A stretch of DNA of 64,000 nt from Hydractinia symbiolongicarpus. Taxonomy: Eukaryota > Cnidaria > Hydrozoa > Anthoathecata > Hydractiniidae. Each line of letters begins with the position of its first letter. Positions within the stretch are counted from its first letter, which is position 1. The translations under genes and the position numbers were made by a program. The notes below the pieces were generated by a model. That model did not search any database. It was not told the origin of the DNA and saw only the letters and a program-made list of their open reading frames with translations. Location: positions 20,274,501 through 20,338,500 of the forward strand of contig NC_079880.1 of the NCBI RefSeq assembly GCF_029227915.1, written 5' to 3'. Positions 1 to 11,625 of the stretch are shown here, one piece after another.

Positions 1-618
1 CTTTTTCCCATATGTGATCAATTGCCAGGATGCTTCATGGATATCATTGTTAATGTAACGAAATTTCCTAAATGATTTACAACTAGAATGCTAATTTTCG
101 TACTAAAGTAGCTACATTATGAATTAAGAAGTCCAAAAATCAAATTGCATGATCATTTGACTTTCCAAACTCTCTGTGACAGAGTAGTCATGAAAAATAC
201 TGATGTGAAAACTTAGCGAAAGTGGTACAATGACATAATCATGTCAAATTTTTTACAGAAGGAAATTTAAAGAGGGTGTGGTTTCAAAATTGTTAAAATA
301 ACTTAAAAATTACATTACACAATGAAAATGGTCTCGCCTTTATATATAGTAAACATTTAAATATAAAATTAATTAATAAGAGGTACTTGTCTGATTGTTT
401 TTCATTTAAAATAACTGCCATGTTATATCTCCCAGTAGAATTTGAAAAAACTTGCTAACGTCTTCTACAAATTCCTTGAAAGTTTATTATAGTACCTGAA
501 AACAGGAAAAAGACGAAAGAGAGCAACGAAGGAACTGAAACTGTACAGTATCATTCAAATTACAAAATACATTAACTTTCACATATTTAATGCAAATTCA
601 ATTCTTTTTTAACTGATT

Positions 619-911
619 GTACCTTTGCGTACAACTTATTTTTGTGGATTTGGCTGAAAAGTGCAAAAATAAAATCTGTGAAATATTTTAAAAATCTCTT
701 ATCCGTAAAAATGTTTTATTTGTTCGTACTTTAAACCAGAACCTAGGACATCAAGTTTTTTGTTGCACATTTAAAAATTCATTTTTTTTGAATACCTTTA
801 CTACCTTTTTGGCATCTGCAAAAATTTATACCTCATATTTCTGGAAAATGAAGTAATCTAAAAATAAAGCTTTTTGGGCCAGATCCACAAAAATTTTGTA
901 CGCATAAGGTA
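619..911. mobile_element. Inverted-repeat element (probable MITE)
   Basis: The arm at 619-660 (TACCTTTGCGTACAA, then TTTTTGTGGATTTGGC) reappears in reverse complement at 871-911 (TACCTTATGCGTACAA, then TTTTTGTGGATCTGGC). The arms are roughly 42 bp and the whole unit about 290 bp with no coding capacity, as expected of a non-autonomous DNA element. No target duplication was identified. Confidence 0.5.
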
Positions 912-1859
912 TTAATTGCCGGTCTCCTCCATCCCCTTATAACCGGACCTATCCTCACCGATATATCTCTTTAACGTCCTCACATTTTTTAATTTTTTTC
1001 CTTCGTGGTTTAAAATCAAGACTGTGTGATATCTTAGGGGATCATAAGTATCATATTGGCCAGTTAAGAATTATCATATAATAAAATCTTTTCATAATAC
1101 TCATTTTGAGGAACATCAAAGTGCCAGATTTGAAATTTCAGGATTTGCTGACATTGGTTTCAATAGTTACCATACTCAATGATGGATCATACTTAATTTG
1201 TAAAAACTTTTGCAAAATAAACACAAAAAGTTCAAATCTAATTTTTGTGTTAACTTAGTAAAGCTTGAAACTTAGTAAAGTCAATCACAATGTTGAATTT
1301 CATGTTATGCAAAAAACATTTCTTTGTTGGCTTAAAAGTTTTCTCTCAGTAACGTTTCCATAAATTAAGTTATCTGAACCCCTGGCATAATTTTAAGTAT
1401 ATATGCATACGCAATATATGTAACTAAATTTTTAGAATGTCATACACTGTAAGCTTTTATTAACACATAAAATTTAGTACCAAAAAGGGGACTTAGCTTA
1501 ATGTTAAAAACCTTTTGTTTTATATTCTTAGAAGGAAAAAAGACAAGAAGGTAAATCAACTTAAAAGTCAGGTTACAAACTTGATTATATTAGGGCCTTC
1601 AGTAACTTAAGACTTGCTATGTGTTAATGAGCATGTATTTTAGACAAAAAGCCTGGTAAATAAAAGATTTTTCAGTGTTAAATAAGGACAACTTAAATTT
1701 GATGCACAAATTATCAAAACTTTAATAAACTCTGAGTTTACACAAATGCTTAGGCTTCTTACAGGAAACGAGGATTAGTTTGCCTTTAAATTGAGTTTGT
1801 TGATAATAATCACACATCGTGATGCCTGATGTTAGGCGGAGTATTTTTACTTTATTTTA

Positions 1860-2107
1860 ACCATGATTCTTGGATACAGCTTACTATACATTGATATTAT
1901 AATCAAGTATTTGACTTCGGCTTATTACATCCAATAATTACGAATTCATGGGCAGACGGTTGTTTTGAGAAGCAACTATTCTGTCTGTTGAATTAAAAAT
2001 GTTTACCATGATTCTTGGATACAGCTTACTATATATTGATATTAAATCAAGTTTTTGACTTCAGCTTATTACATCCAATAATTAAGATTTCATGGTCAGA
2101 CGGTTTT
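1860..2107. repeat. Direct duplication of a ~105-bp segment
   Basis: 1860-1965 and 2005-2107 both begin CCATGATTCTTGGATACAGC and both run through TTACATCCAATAATTA to a CAGACGG motif. They differ by a few substitutions and small indels. The period is about 145 bp. Confidence 0.75.
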
Positions 2108-3539
2108 TATTTTGTTTATTTTCTAAATCAAAATTTTACTTCGCATATTGACTTCACAACAAATATATGAACATATACAAGGTTTTTTAATGCATATTAT
2201 CTGCAACATAGGTTAATTTCAGTTGTGATTATCATTATAATTGAGATGTGCATATAATACATGAGCAATCTGCAGATGGTGAAGGACAAACTGCATCTTC
2301 AATATCATCATCGCAAAACTCGTCAAGGTCTTTCAGCAAGTTGATATACTTTACTATAGTGATATCAAATTCTTTGATGGTTTCATTTAATAAAGCTTTC
2401 AGCCGCTGCTCTTCCTCTTGTCTGGCCTTCATACGAGGACGTGTATTAACGTACAAGAGACGTTCTTGAGTAATTGGCTCAACAAGAGCCCAATTCCTTT
2501 CTTTTTCGCATCTTGAAAATGCAGTGTAAGCTGTACCAAGGTTATTTTTTTCCATCTGAATTCATTGTTGTGACTTGATACGCATGTGGGTGGCAGTTTT
2601 ACCATCTCCAATCGACATACCCTGTCTTTTAGCAATTGTTATCGCATATCCTGGCATCAATGGCAGGTCATTTCTGCTGCAACAATTAGATTCACATCGA
2701 CCTTCAACAGCAGTAATTGGTAACCATGTTGGATGTTCTGGAATCCATATTGGGCCTTTATAATTTGGAAAATTGACAATGACAGCTATAGAAAATTCAG
2801 GTGGTGACATATTTTGCGAATAAAGGATTGCAATTACTTTTCCCAATTGCACCATTATTAAGACCGAGGCCCGTAAGACCTTTTTGGTTCTTAGTGAGTA
2901 TTACAGTTGCACCAACTGCCATTAAAAATCTCCGCGGTATTTGACCCAGTTGGCTTATCAGTCAAAGAGTTGTGTTTACCACGGCCTCTTGATGAAATTA
3001 CAGCAACAGGCACACCAAGGCTAGCTAATTTATTGTGATTTTCCTCATGAACTTTATTCCATGTTTCCATCAATGTAAGGACGCGACCATGCAAAAAGTT
3101 ACATTTTTCGGTTTGTGGCAAAACATCTTCGTAACGACTATTTATATGTTGCCAGTCTTGTTGAGTGATCGATCCATTACGTATTCTAAGCAGTCGCTGC
3201 AAAAGAGCTAACTGATCTGGGCCTTGACGCATTGTTTCTGTAAGAACGATAACATCTTGAAACGAACGATAGATTGCATTGCCAGCAAAGTTGTTTGTAG
3301 AATCATCGTGTTTTGGTGGCTGATGTAGATCCAAAGCATGAATTGGTCCAAGCTGACCAAGGTCACCAAATAAATTGACAGCTGGTACACCACCTTAATA
3401 ATTATCAAAGTCTCCCGTAGCCTCGAATAATCTTTGGCTGCACCAGGCCACAAGAAGCTTTGACTGCATGCTGCGTTCATCAATATTAAGTTGAAATAAT
3501 TTTAGTTCATCATTTTCATGTATACCTGTATAATCCTCT

Positions 3540-4640
3540 AGTCTCAGACTCTCCTCCAGACCTAAAGGCTGGACACTGGAAGGTAGATCAGACAGTAAAA
3601 TCAGCAGAGAGTCAACTCGAGTTCAAGAAAATACTTGGTTTCCACCAGTTTGGTAGAACAGGCTTAGGACAATGGTAAGCCAAAGAGTGTCCCACCAATT
3701 GGTACCCATTCTTACCGCAAACTTGTACCAGATGTTCTGCAGGACAATGAGGAAGACATTTATTATGCTCGAGCTGTTCAGCTTCATGTCCAAGGTAACT
3801 GGACTAAGTGGTGCTCGGTTATTAAATGCGATCTTTCTTGGAAGAACCTACTGTCTCTGCCGCAAAGTTTATCTTCGTTTTGCATCGGCGCAACCTATGA
3901 CACGCTTCCTTCTCCTACAAATCTTGTCAAGTGGGAAATTCAAAATGACAAAAGTTGCACCCTATGTAAAAAACCCTCTTGTAACGTGTCCCACATTTTA
4001 GGCGCTTGTAAATTAGCCCTTTCACAAGGTTGATTTACGTACCGCCACGATACTGTTCTACGTGTGTTAGTGACAGCCATTCAGAAGTTCTTATCCGATT
4101 ATGAGCCAGCAAAACCATCTAGATGTAATAAAATATGCTTTGTTCCAGCTGGTACACGTCTTCCCACCAAAAAGCGTTCAAAAATTCAGGGAATCGTTCA
4201 CCTGGCCTCTGATTGGGGATTATTGTCAGACTTAGATTCGACTTAATAGTACCACCTTATCGTGATGTAACTCAACTTCGTCCGGACATTCTTTTAACTT
4301 CTGCCATGACCAAAACTGTAATTACCTTGAATTAACTTCCCATGCGAAGAGAACATGGAGACTTGGCATGGAGTTAAGGTTGATAAATACTCGTCACTTT
4401 GTTCCGTCATGAGATTAAACAATTGGTCTCTGCATTTCTTTGCTGTTGAAGTAGGAGCTAGGGGATTTTGTTCCGAAACAGTTAGAATCTGCCTCCGTCG
4501 CCTCGGCTTTTCTAACATGTCTGTGCGTTCCACTCTAAAATCTCTTACTGAGTCATCTATGCGATCGTCGTTCTACATCTGGCTATCTCGAGATTCTTTG
4601 TCTTGGATTCATCCTGGTAGGGATCCACAGCATACCGCTC
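3540..4640 (+). pseudogene. RLE-type retroelement C-terminal region: zinc knuckle and restriction-like endonuclease
   Basis: Read across frames, the segment starts after the RT thumb (GRTGLGQW near 3660) and continues to a CCHC knuckle, CTLCKKPSCNVSHILGAC (3950-4010). A restriction-like endonuclease region follows with RPD (about 4280), a PCEENMETW block (4345) and VEVGARGF (about 4450). The CCHC knuckle directly before a PD-(D/E)XK-like domain is the hallmark of RLE non-LTR elements. There are at least three frame changes (around 3700-4000, 4246 and 4340), so the copy is dead in its N-terminal half. From 4355 onward the frame is open and runs without a break into the USP domain. Clade is not established; from memory it resembles the Utopia-like group. 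Confidence 0.75.
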
Positions 4641-4759
4641 AATTGATACCAAATGTTTCAAAGAAAGCATCCATGTCACAAGCAACTTCGACCACTAGCT
4701 TTAAGGACACGAATCCCCAGGGCATAACAAAGAGCTCCACTACCTTGCCTGCACAGGAA

Positions 4760-5633
4760 TCACTAGGCAGCAACAGCGGCTTGCTAAATTTGGGCAACAC
4801 ATGTTACAGCAATTCCATCTTGCAATGTTTTTATGTGTTAATCGCAGTCGCCACAGCCATCTCTGCAAATGATTCCAATATGGCGATAGGTAAAAGTTTT
4901 GTGAGTATTCTACGCAAACTATCCTCCTCCAAGGTTCCAGTGAACACTTCATTTCTAAATGCATTAAAAGGTCATGTTTCTAATGCAAAGGGTGCTGCTT
5001 TTAATCCGTTCTCTCAGCAAGATGCCCTAGAGATTCTTATGTATCTCATACCAGAGTTGTCATTAGCCTTTCCTTTCTTTGGTAGATTATTCAACACTCG
5101 TGTAAAAATCTGCACTACTTGCAGCGCTCATTAACATTAGCACCTCTGTGCAAGTAAGTCCATTTCTTCAACTGCCCTTGACATCGACTGTACAATCTTC
5201 AATAGATAACTTTTTGGAGAGCGAAGAATTGTCAGGTGTCAACTCGTACTTCTGTCACTACTGCAATAGTTACCAAACTGCAACAGTTGAAAAAGAGGTC
5301 GCAGAGTGCAGTTCAATTTTGGTTCTGCAATTAAAGCGCTTTGCCTATAACAAAGGTCTTGTGTCTAAGGTTTGTTCTCCTGTCACATCTTACCCGGGCA
5401 CCGTTTCCATACCTATTGCTGTAGACAGTGAAGTCTCTTGTCGCAAGCACTACAACTTAAGGGCTGTAATTAACCACTCTGGAAATTTGAACAATGGCCA
5501 TTACACTACTGTTGCTTATAACCAAGTGCATGGTAAGTGGTTTCATTTCAACGACAGAGCAGTGGTCCCTTGCAAACAAAACTTGCTTAATGGTGTACAA
5601 CCTTACATCCTTTTCCTTGAAGAGCTTAGGTAG
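4760..5633 (+). pseudogene. Ubiquitin-specific protease (USP, peptidase C19) domain of the retroelement
   Basis: A USP/UCH catalytic domain follows the endonuclease in the same open frame (4355-5134) after a Ser/Thr-rich linker. The Cys box is GLLNLGNTCYSNSILQCF, with the catalytic Cys in NTCY. Two CxxC pairs (CTTC near 5115, CHYC near 5260) match the USP zinc ribbon. The His box is NNGHYTTVAYN (about 5495), and FNDRAV (about 5550) supplies the third catalytic residue. USPs cleave ubiquitin from proteins. A single frame change between 5134 and 5148 splits the domain; all catalytic positions are otherwise kept. The domain is shorter than most cellular USPs. Its role in the element, perhaps polyprotein cleavage or host evasion, is inference. 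Confidence 0.85.
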
Positions 5634-5662
5634 ATTGCAGTCAGCACCACAACTTCCGGCTT

Positions 5663-5885
5663 ATGTCAGCAAGGGGGTTTGAACATTCTTATTTTTTAAT
5701 TTTATTTTTTTATAATTATTTTTTTTTGTAGTCTTGTCTTTGGAGCGTGATGACTCCACTTATTACCCCAGTCAAAAAGAAAAAACAAAAAACAAAATAA
5801 AAATTATGTCAGCAAGGGGGTTTGACTACACTGGTCTTATCTTTGGAGAGTGACGACTCCACTTCTTGCCCCAGTCACACAAGAT
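5663..5885 (+). repeat. Tandemly duplicated 3' tail of the retroelement
   Basis: TTATGTCAGCAAGGGGGTTT occurs at 5661-5680 and again at 5804-5823. Each copy is followed by CTTTGGAG, a short loop, GACTCCACTT and CCCCAGTCA. The GGAG/CTCC pairing makes a small hairpin. Copy one carries an extra AT-rich stretch. The arrangement looks like a 3' UTR duplicated in tandem. Confidence 0.7.
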
Positions 5886-6624
5886 TGTACAGAGTAGGAC
5901 AGATGAAAAGGTATGGATGAAAGAAATGTCTAGCTAGACATTTTGGGTACCTTGGTTCAGGAATATGAGTCGAAACCCTTGTACCCTTTACAGAAGTCCT
6001 TTCCTACTCTCTCTGTCTGTTTCTTTGTTCAATTTTTGTGCTAATTATCTCCTTGGAAAAAGGAAGAATTGTGTTCTTTTATATGACCATATTCTTTAGA
6101 GAAGCAAAACCTCTAGAATTTAAATTTTAAGACTTAACTGGTCGAGTTTATCATTGTGCGTGCAATTTTTAATTTTCATTTTTCTTTCTCAGTTTTCTTA
6201 GAGATACATCACCCAACGGATAGTCAGAAAGCTGGACAGAATTTAAATTCTTATCTTTTTTTTCAGTTTCTGTGGTGGTGGAGTCATTGAATGTATAGTG
6301 CGACCATTAGGTATGAGGACTGATGCTGCACCAGTTGGGGCCAAGTTCATAACAGCAGAGTTTCGCTTAAAAATACGACGAACGATTCTGGTGAGCGCGG
6401 TAATAATGAATGTTTTCCCGGCACCAGCTGTTCCTTGTATTAATAAACGTAAAGGCTGGGTACCTGTTGGCAAAGTTCCTTTTGCGAATTGTAATAAATG
6501 CTGAAGATTTATACCATTGACTGCTCTCTGTAATTCATTAGCATGTTTATTTGAGGTAAAGTACAATCATCAGCATGCTGCAATTCATTTCTTTCCGCTT
6601 CTTCAGATATAGATTGTAACTATT

Positions 6625-7382
6625 CTGCCCAATCTTAGGACGCTGCCCAATCTTTGGACATAAAATTGCCCAGTCTTAAGACTGGCCGGGCAGTCTTAAG
6701 ACTGGGCAGGGCGTCACATGATTGGGCAAAAGACCATGTTAGGCCCATCTTTGGCGCCTTTTAGATTTTAAAGAAGGGATGTTCCACACGACCTCTGTTT
6801 TTTGCAAGTCCCAACAAACATTCTCAGGCACATTAAAACATAATATTTTGGGTAATGTTGAATTGACCCGGCCAGTTTGTGGACACAGTAGAGTGAAAAT
6901 CGTAGCTAGCTAGGTAGCTGGTAGAGCACGTGTTATACATTTAGCATTTATATACAGCTTGTAGTATAGCGGCTAAATTTAAAAAAAAATGTTTATGTTT
7001 ATAAAGAATCAGAAAAATCGTATTCAACCATATTATTAGTTACTTAGCTGTTAATTTCATTGGATGAGATGTTTAGCCAGCTAGCGAGCTGTAGCCAGCT
7101 AGCTAATATGGTTGAGTAGTTTCAATTTTTTAAACATATAATACATAGTATATATAAATTTTTGGCCTTTTGATTTTCCAAGAAAAGTTTCAAGTTAAAG
7201 TTCCTATTAAGAAGTAAATTCTAGAAATTTATTGTTCTGTTTGTCTTTCACAATTGTTCTAAGATTGGGCATGTACGTCCATAGATTTGGCAATCCAGTC
7301 TTAAGAACTGGCTACCCATTTGTCACTGTCGGAAGATTAGCCTGACCCGTCTTAAAACGGGTCGCGTTCCAAGATTGGGAAG
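6625..7382. mobile_element. MITE with terminal and subterminal palindromes, inserted in the helicase gene
   Basis: The left end CTGCCCAATCTTAGGACGC (6625-6643) matches the reverse complement of the right end at 7364-7382 at 16 of 19 positions. Inside are GCCCAGTCTTAAGACTGG (about 6670), its repeat near 6690, CCAGTCTTAAGAACTGG (about 7297), GACCCGTCTTAAAACGGGTC (about 7345) and two more GCCCAATCTT copies. No coding region is seen. It separates the TADTWLCS part of the helicase N-terminal region from the Walker A part. A clear target duplication was not found. Confidence 0.7.
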
Positions 7383-8141
7383 AACATAACCATGTGTCAG
7401 CAGTATTTGGCCATTGACTACAAAAACTTTGAATTGGATAATTATTCCAATCAAATGTAGGCCCTCCATTGGGAAGAACTTGTTGTACATCCGACTCATT
7501 GATATTAGCAACGTGATGCCTTGCAATATCTCTCATAATCGATCTGCCTATGTTCATTTGTGCAATGAATGAATTTTGGGAACTTGGAGAACTTGCATCT
7601 GTGATGATTGACATGAAAACTGAGTATCGGTTTCATTATTGATTACACGAGTGTGACTTTGTTTTCTCTCACTCTTTTTATCGAATGATTGTTTAGCGTC
7701 CTTCAATGCATCTATCAGTATAGGGGACAGTTTTCAGTTTGAACAAAGGAAGCCAAAGCAGCAGCAAATGACTCATGTTGTCCCTTCAATTCTTCAGTGT
7801 TATGCCACGTTCCAACAGAAAATATAATCAGCATAGCTTTTGCGTAGTCCTCAGTAACAGGCTAAACAGGTTTTGTAGATATTCCTGTAAAAACTGGGAC
7901 GTGATCTACTTTGCAGGTACAATTACATTTCTTGCTCCAGTTCAATAATGATATTTCTGGCTCAGTTCCTCTACGCTTATCGCTCAAGTATTTGTCCAAT
8001 GTGCTATTCTTTGTAACGGTTCCATCTTCACCAGACGTATCCAATGCTCGGAAGCCACTGATACCAATGTATCGAAAATTCCTGGTACATCTAGTCAAAC
8101 GGCCACCACTATTAATAAAATCTGCCGCAATATTGAATTAA

Positions 8142-10412
8142 TCTGTTTGGTTTGCTACCCAATATGAGTAAACAAAAAATATAATTGTGATTGAAATAAA
8201 AAAAACCTGTATTTTGAAAAAATTACCTGCATTATCGACATATCAATAGACAATGTAGGTGTTTATTTCGTTAAAGAAACTACTATACACAATATTGACG
8301 CGGAATGTAGGTAGTTTAATATACTTGAAATTACTGCTGTTTCTATCAAATGTTGTTATTAATGTGTTGTAAGAACTAGATATAATTTTTCTTGAAGTTT
8401 AAATATCTTGTTACTATTTAATCCACCATTTTTTTACGATCATTCGTTCAGATAGATAATCCGATCGGAATACCCAGTATTATGTACTTGCAAAATCAGG
8501 CGATTAAAACCATTGAAGTGAACTCAGCTGAAGAATCTAAAATTTACTTTTTTTCCAGTGATGGGACTAATTATCGAAAACTATTTTGGCTTCCTGAATC
8601 AAAGAATGTAAAGATACTTCTGTGTTCGACTAACATAATATTTCACATTTATATGAGTGCGATGAAGTATTCAAATCTTTAAAACAACAGTGTTTGTTTA
8701 TTTCGAAGTTTTAGGTTCGGTGATTAATTTAATTTAATCATCATGTCATGGCCCCTTTTTGCTTTTTATCGTCAAAATCTCATTTGGACCCATCAAAGAT
8801 TTTGCTCATGAATGGATAGTAAATGATATAGAAAATAAAACACTGTTAGCTGTGTAGTTGCAAGTTGAAGAATCAAATCTAGATAATTGTGAATAAAATT
8901 TAGCTGTGACTAAAACCCAAAATGTAAAATTAAAATCTATTGATTGACCTGGAGCCTACAATTAAAGTTTAGTAAAACAACAGCTACGTGGGCAGTAATA
9001 TCTCATTTTATAAGAATCACCTATACAATTGTCTCTAATTGCATGTGCCATGTTTGCAATTAACCTTTTTCAACTACTGAATAGCTAAGTTATTCGTGTA
9101 AGAGTATCGATGAAAATAAAATCGCTTTGTTTCACAACAAAAAGAAAGACATTGAACATTAAAAAAAATTCATTTAAAAAATATAACGAAGTTGGGAGAT
9201 ATTTAATTAGACATCCGCGATTATTTGCTTGAGTTTTTAAAGACACACAACGGACTTGAATATCGACAAAGCAAAACATACTTTCTTTATACTTTTTGCC
9301 CAATGTTTGGACAAAAAACGTTTTCCCGCCAAAATGCTTCTAGTGTGAACGTCGGGAGGTATTTTATAGACCAGCGTCTAATTAAGGGGCGTTTAACATC
9401 AGGTGGTGATTAACGCCAGTGGGAAACGAAATTAAGCTACAAAGTATACCTTTATAAGTACTAAAAATTGAAGTATTCCACTATTAAAAGATTAAATAGA
9501 CATTTGTTTTAGATCTGCGCAGCATGATATTAAGGGTGTTGTTCACTGCTTGAATATATAGTATGCAATATTATACAATTTAACGTAGGGACTACAATAC
9601 TGTATAGTTATATACAGCAAGGGTATAGATAGTTCACAAGTTAGTTTCGATAATGCTTAAGTGAGCGAACTAATTAAGCAACAAATTCTGTAAATTCTTA
9701 TAATTATTCAGATGAATATATCCGAGCATTGACACCGTGACATGTTTTGAAACATGCCGAAGACTCCGTATGATGTGACATGTAGAAAAAAGAATGCAAT
9801 TTCGTTTTATATTTATTCACTTTATTTTTTATTTCTCTACAAATATACTACAAATGGATCTTCTACCTAAACTGTATATTAAAATTAAAAATATAATAAA
9901 CCATCCATACATATTAATTTATTGGATAAGTTCAAACAATCAAAAAATAGAACAAAGAGAAAGCAGAAATAAGAGACAGAAAATATGAAAAATGTTGACA
10001 ATACAACGTCATTACATTGGGACGAATGTGTGAGATTAAGGTAAAAAAAGTATAAAAAAATAAGAACTAATGAAAAAAATTACTGATAAAAAATTATATA
10101 CTGTTTTCAAATGTATTTACTGCAAAAAAGTCAGTTTTTACTAAGGATTTCTTTCTGCAATTATTAAGTGACTGAATGTAAAGAGTACAATACATGCCAA
10201 TGCTTTTTACTTGGTCTAGTTCCTAAAAATGTCGTATTTTCACAATAATATACTTCTTTTTCGCATAAATATATCATCGTATTTTAAACCCTTTCATAAA
10301 GCATAGTCATAAGAAAAAAAGATAGTCTAGAGGCAACGACCACCGACATTGTTTGCGCAACCTATCCTTAAGTTGTGTTGGACGACCCTCCGATACTGCA
10401 CGGAAGTTGATA
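8142..10412. other. Non-coding stretch
   Basis: AT-rich sequence with no coding region I can support. The possible left terminus of the P-like element (10013-10024) lies near its right end. Confidence 0.5.
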
Positions 10413-11620
10413 ATGGCGGCTCAAATAGGAGAGGATTACTTGGCTGGAGATGATCTTGATGATTTATTTTTAAGTTAATTGATGGTAGTTTTTTGGAAGA
10501 TAATGTGGATTTTAACACAGAATTAGATGCTGTTGTAACAGAAGTTGTAAGCTGCAAGAAAGATGAGGTTTACCGTTGCCAAAATTGCGTTAAAATTTGC
10601 AAATCACAACGTGGTCTAACCAGATATTGCAATGTTAAGCATGCCTTGTCAGAAATGCCAGATGCTAGCCCTTTTCTGTCCGTGCCAAAATTGTCAAAAG
10701 AAGAAAAATTCTAAAGAAGCTACATCCATTAAAATTAAAATTAATGGTGAAAAGAAGTGCTGAGATATGTTTTGGTGACAAATGTTTACCTGAATCAGCA
10801 AGACGTATGTTTTCAGAGGATAAATTTAAATTTTCAACTGATGAAGCTGTTGAACTTTGGAACAAAATAAAGCCCCTGATTGAAAGTTTTCATGGTGATG
10901 CTGAGGATTTTTATTCTCATTTTTATGGCTTACTAGGGGATAATCTTTTACTCTTAAAGTTTGGAGATGTGACTTTAAGCAAAATTTTATTAACTGAAGT
11001 TGCTAATCACATTTTAATTCATCTCTCAGGAACCGATAAAGTTATGGCGTCTCTTCCTGATACTGTTTTAGCGATTACTGAAAATGAGCTGAAAAGTTTG
11101 CAATATATAGCTGGATTTATTAACATAAGCTTCACACAAAATTCTGTTTCTCAAAGAAGTGTACTGATTACAACAAGCAGGCTATTCTAAATTTACAGGC
11201 GTGCAAAGTTGACTGTGACAATTCGCAGACATTGATCAATATACGGGACAGAGGTGGATTGTGGAGAGTGAATAAACAAATTCAAGATGTTTTTCGAGAA
11301 TTTGAGAAAATATTTCGATCGAAAACTTCACATTTCAGCACAACTTTGAAATGTTATGATCTTGTTGAAGATATGTTGAAAAACTGTTCTTTTTTTTCAA
11401 ACTTTAATAGTGTTTGTTATACTGTGGATCCAAAAGGCAGCAAGGAAGTCAGTATAAACCTTCTGGAACATATGCTCATGTTGTATACAAGAGTTTGGAG
11501 TTTTTCATATGCAAGAGATACACGTGAAAAACACAAAGCTGCTAAGAAGGCTGCAAAAAGAGATTACTAAGAACTAAAATAAAGAAATCAAGCAGCAGCA
11601 CAGACATGGGACACTGATTG
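10413..11620 (+). pseudogene. C2H2-type zinc-finger protein of a cnidarian transposon-associated family, frame-broken
   Basis: The likely start is ATG at 10413 (MAAQIGEDYLAGDDLDD). A frame change near 10470 leads to a zinc finger, CQNCVKICKSQRGLTRYCNV, followed by KH. It has the usual C-x2-C, but Tyr replaces the first His expected after TR. The body continues through 10744-11190 (LPESARRMFSEDKFKF; SLQYIAGF) and 11232-11570 (NIRDRGGLWRVNKQIQ; ISNF-like SNFNS), ending near 11620 in a basic Lys/Ser-rich tail. Frame changes occur near 10470, 10710, 11120 and 11570. I recognise the family only as an uncharacterised group common in hydrozoan genomes; function unknown. Its 3' end faces the P-like transposase. 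Confidence 0.6.
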
Positions 11621-11625
11621 ACATA

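Larger units (their letters stand above)
1..2234. other. AT-rich non-coding stretch
   Basis: I see no coding region. The only structure is the inverted repeat at 619-911 and the direct repeat at 1860-2107, listed separately. Confidence 0.6.
3491..6131 (+). mobile_element. 5'-truncated RLE-type non-LTR retroelement with a USP domain
   Basis: This block interrupts the helicase. The left flank ends TTAAG (3486-3490) and the right copy is TTAAG at 6127-6131. Removing the block with one TTAAG rejoins the helicase in frame as KLDQLSLNIDERSM, so the boundaries and a 5-bp target-site duplication are well supported. Plus-strand content is the end of a reverse transcriptase polyprotein, a CCHC knuckle, a restriction-like endonuclease region, a USP domain and a duplicated 3' tail. 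The RT core is absent, consistent with 5' truncation. About 245 bp after the tail motif (5886-6131) is unassigned and could be 3' UTR. Confidence 0.8.
2235..8141 (-). pseudogene. Pif1-like DNA helicase, broken and split by two insertions
   Basis: Minus-strand fragments assemble into one Pif1/RecD-type helicase: an N-terminal region of unknown fold (about 8141-7382), Walker A GTAGAGKTFI (6243-6566), Walker B with IDERSM near 3470, motif III FGDLGQLGP-like around 3350, an ETMRQGP block (2891-3334), the motif V/VI region with PGYAITIAKRQGM (2562-2855) and a C-terminal TAYTAFSR block (2235-2555). Frames change between blocks, so it cannot make one protein as written. Helicases of this type occur in Helitron-related and standalone elements of cnidarians; no Rep domain is visible here, so the parent element is uncertain. 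It is interrupted between motifs I and II by a retroelement and further upstream by a MITE. Confidence 0.8.

Noticed and set aside
4760-5633. USP domain as an ordinary host deubiquitinase gene
   Set aside because: It lacks introns, shares an open frame with the retroelement endonuclease, and lies inside a block flanked by a target duplication.
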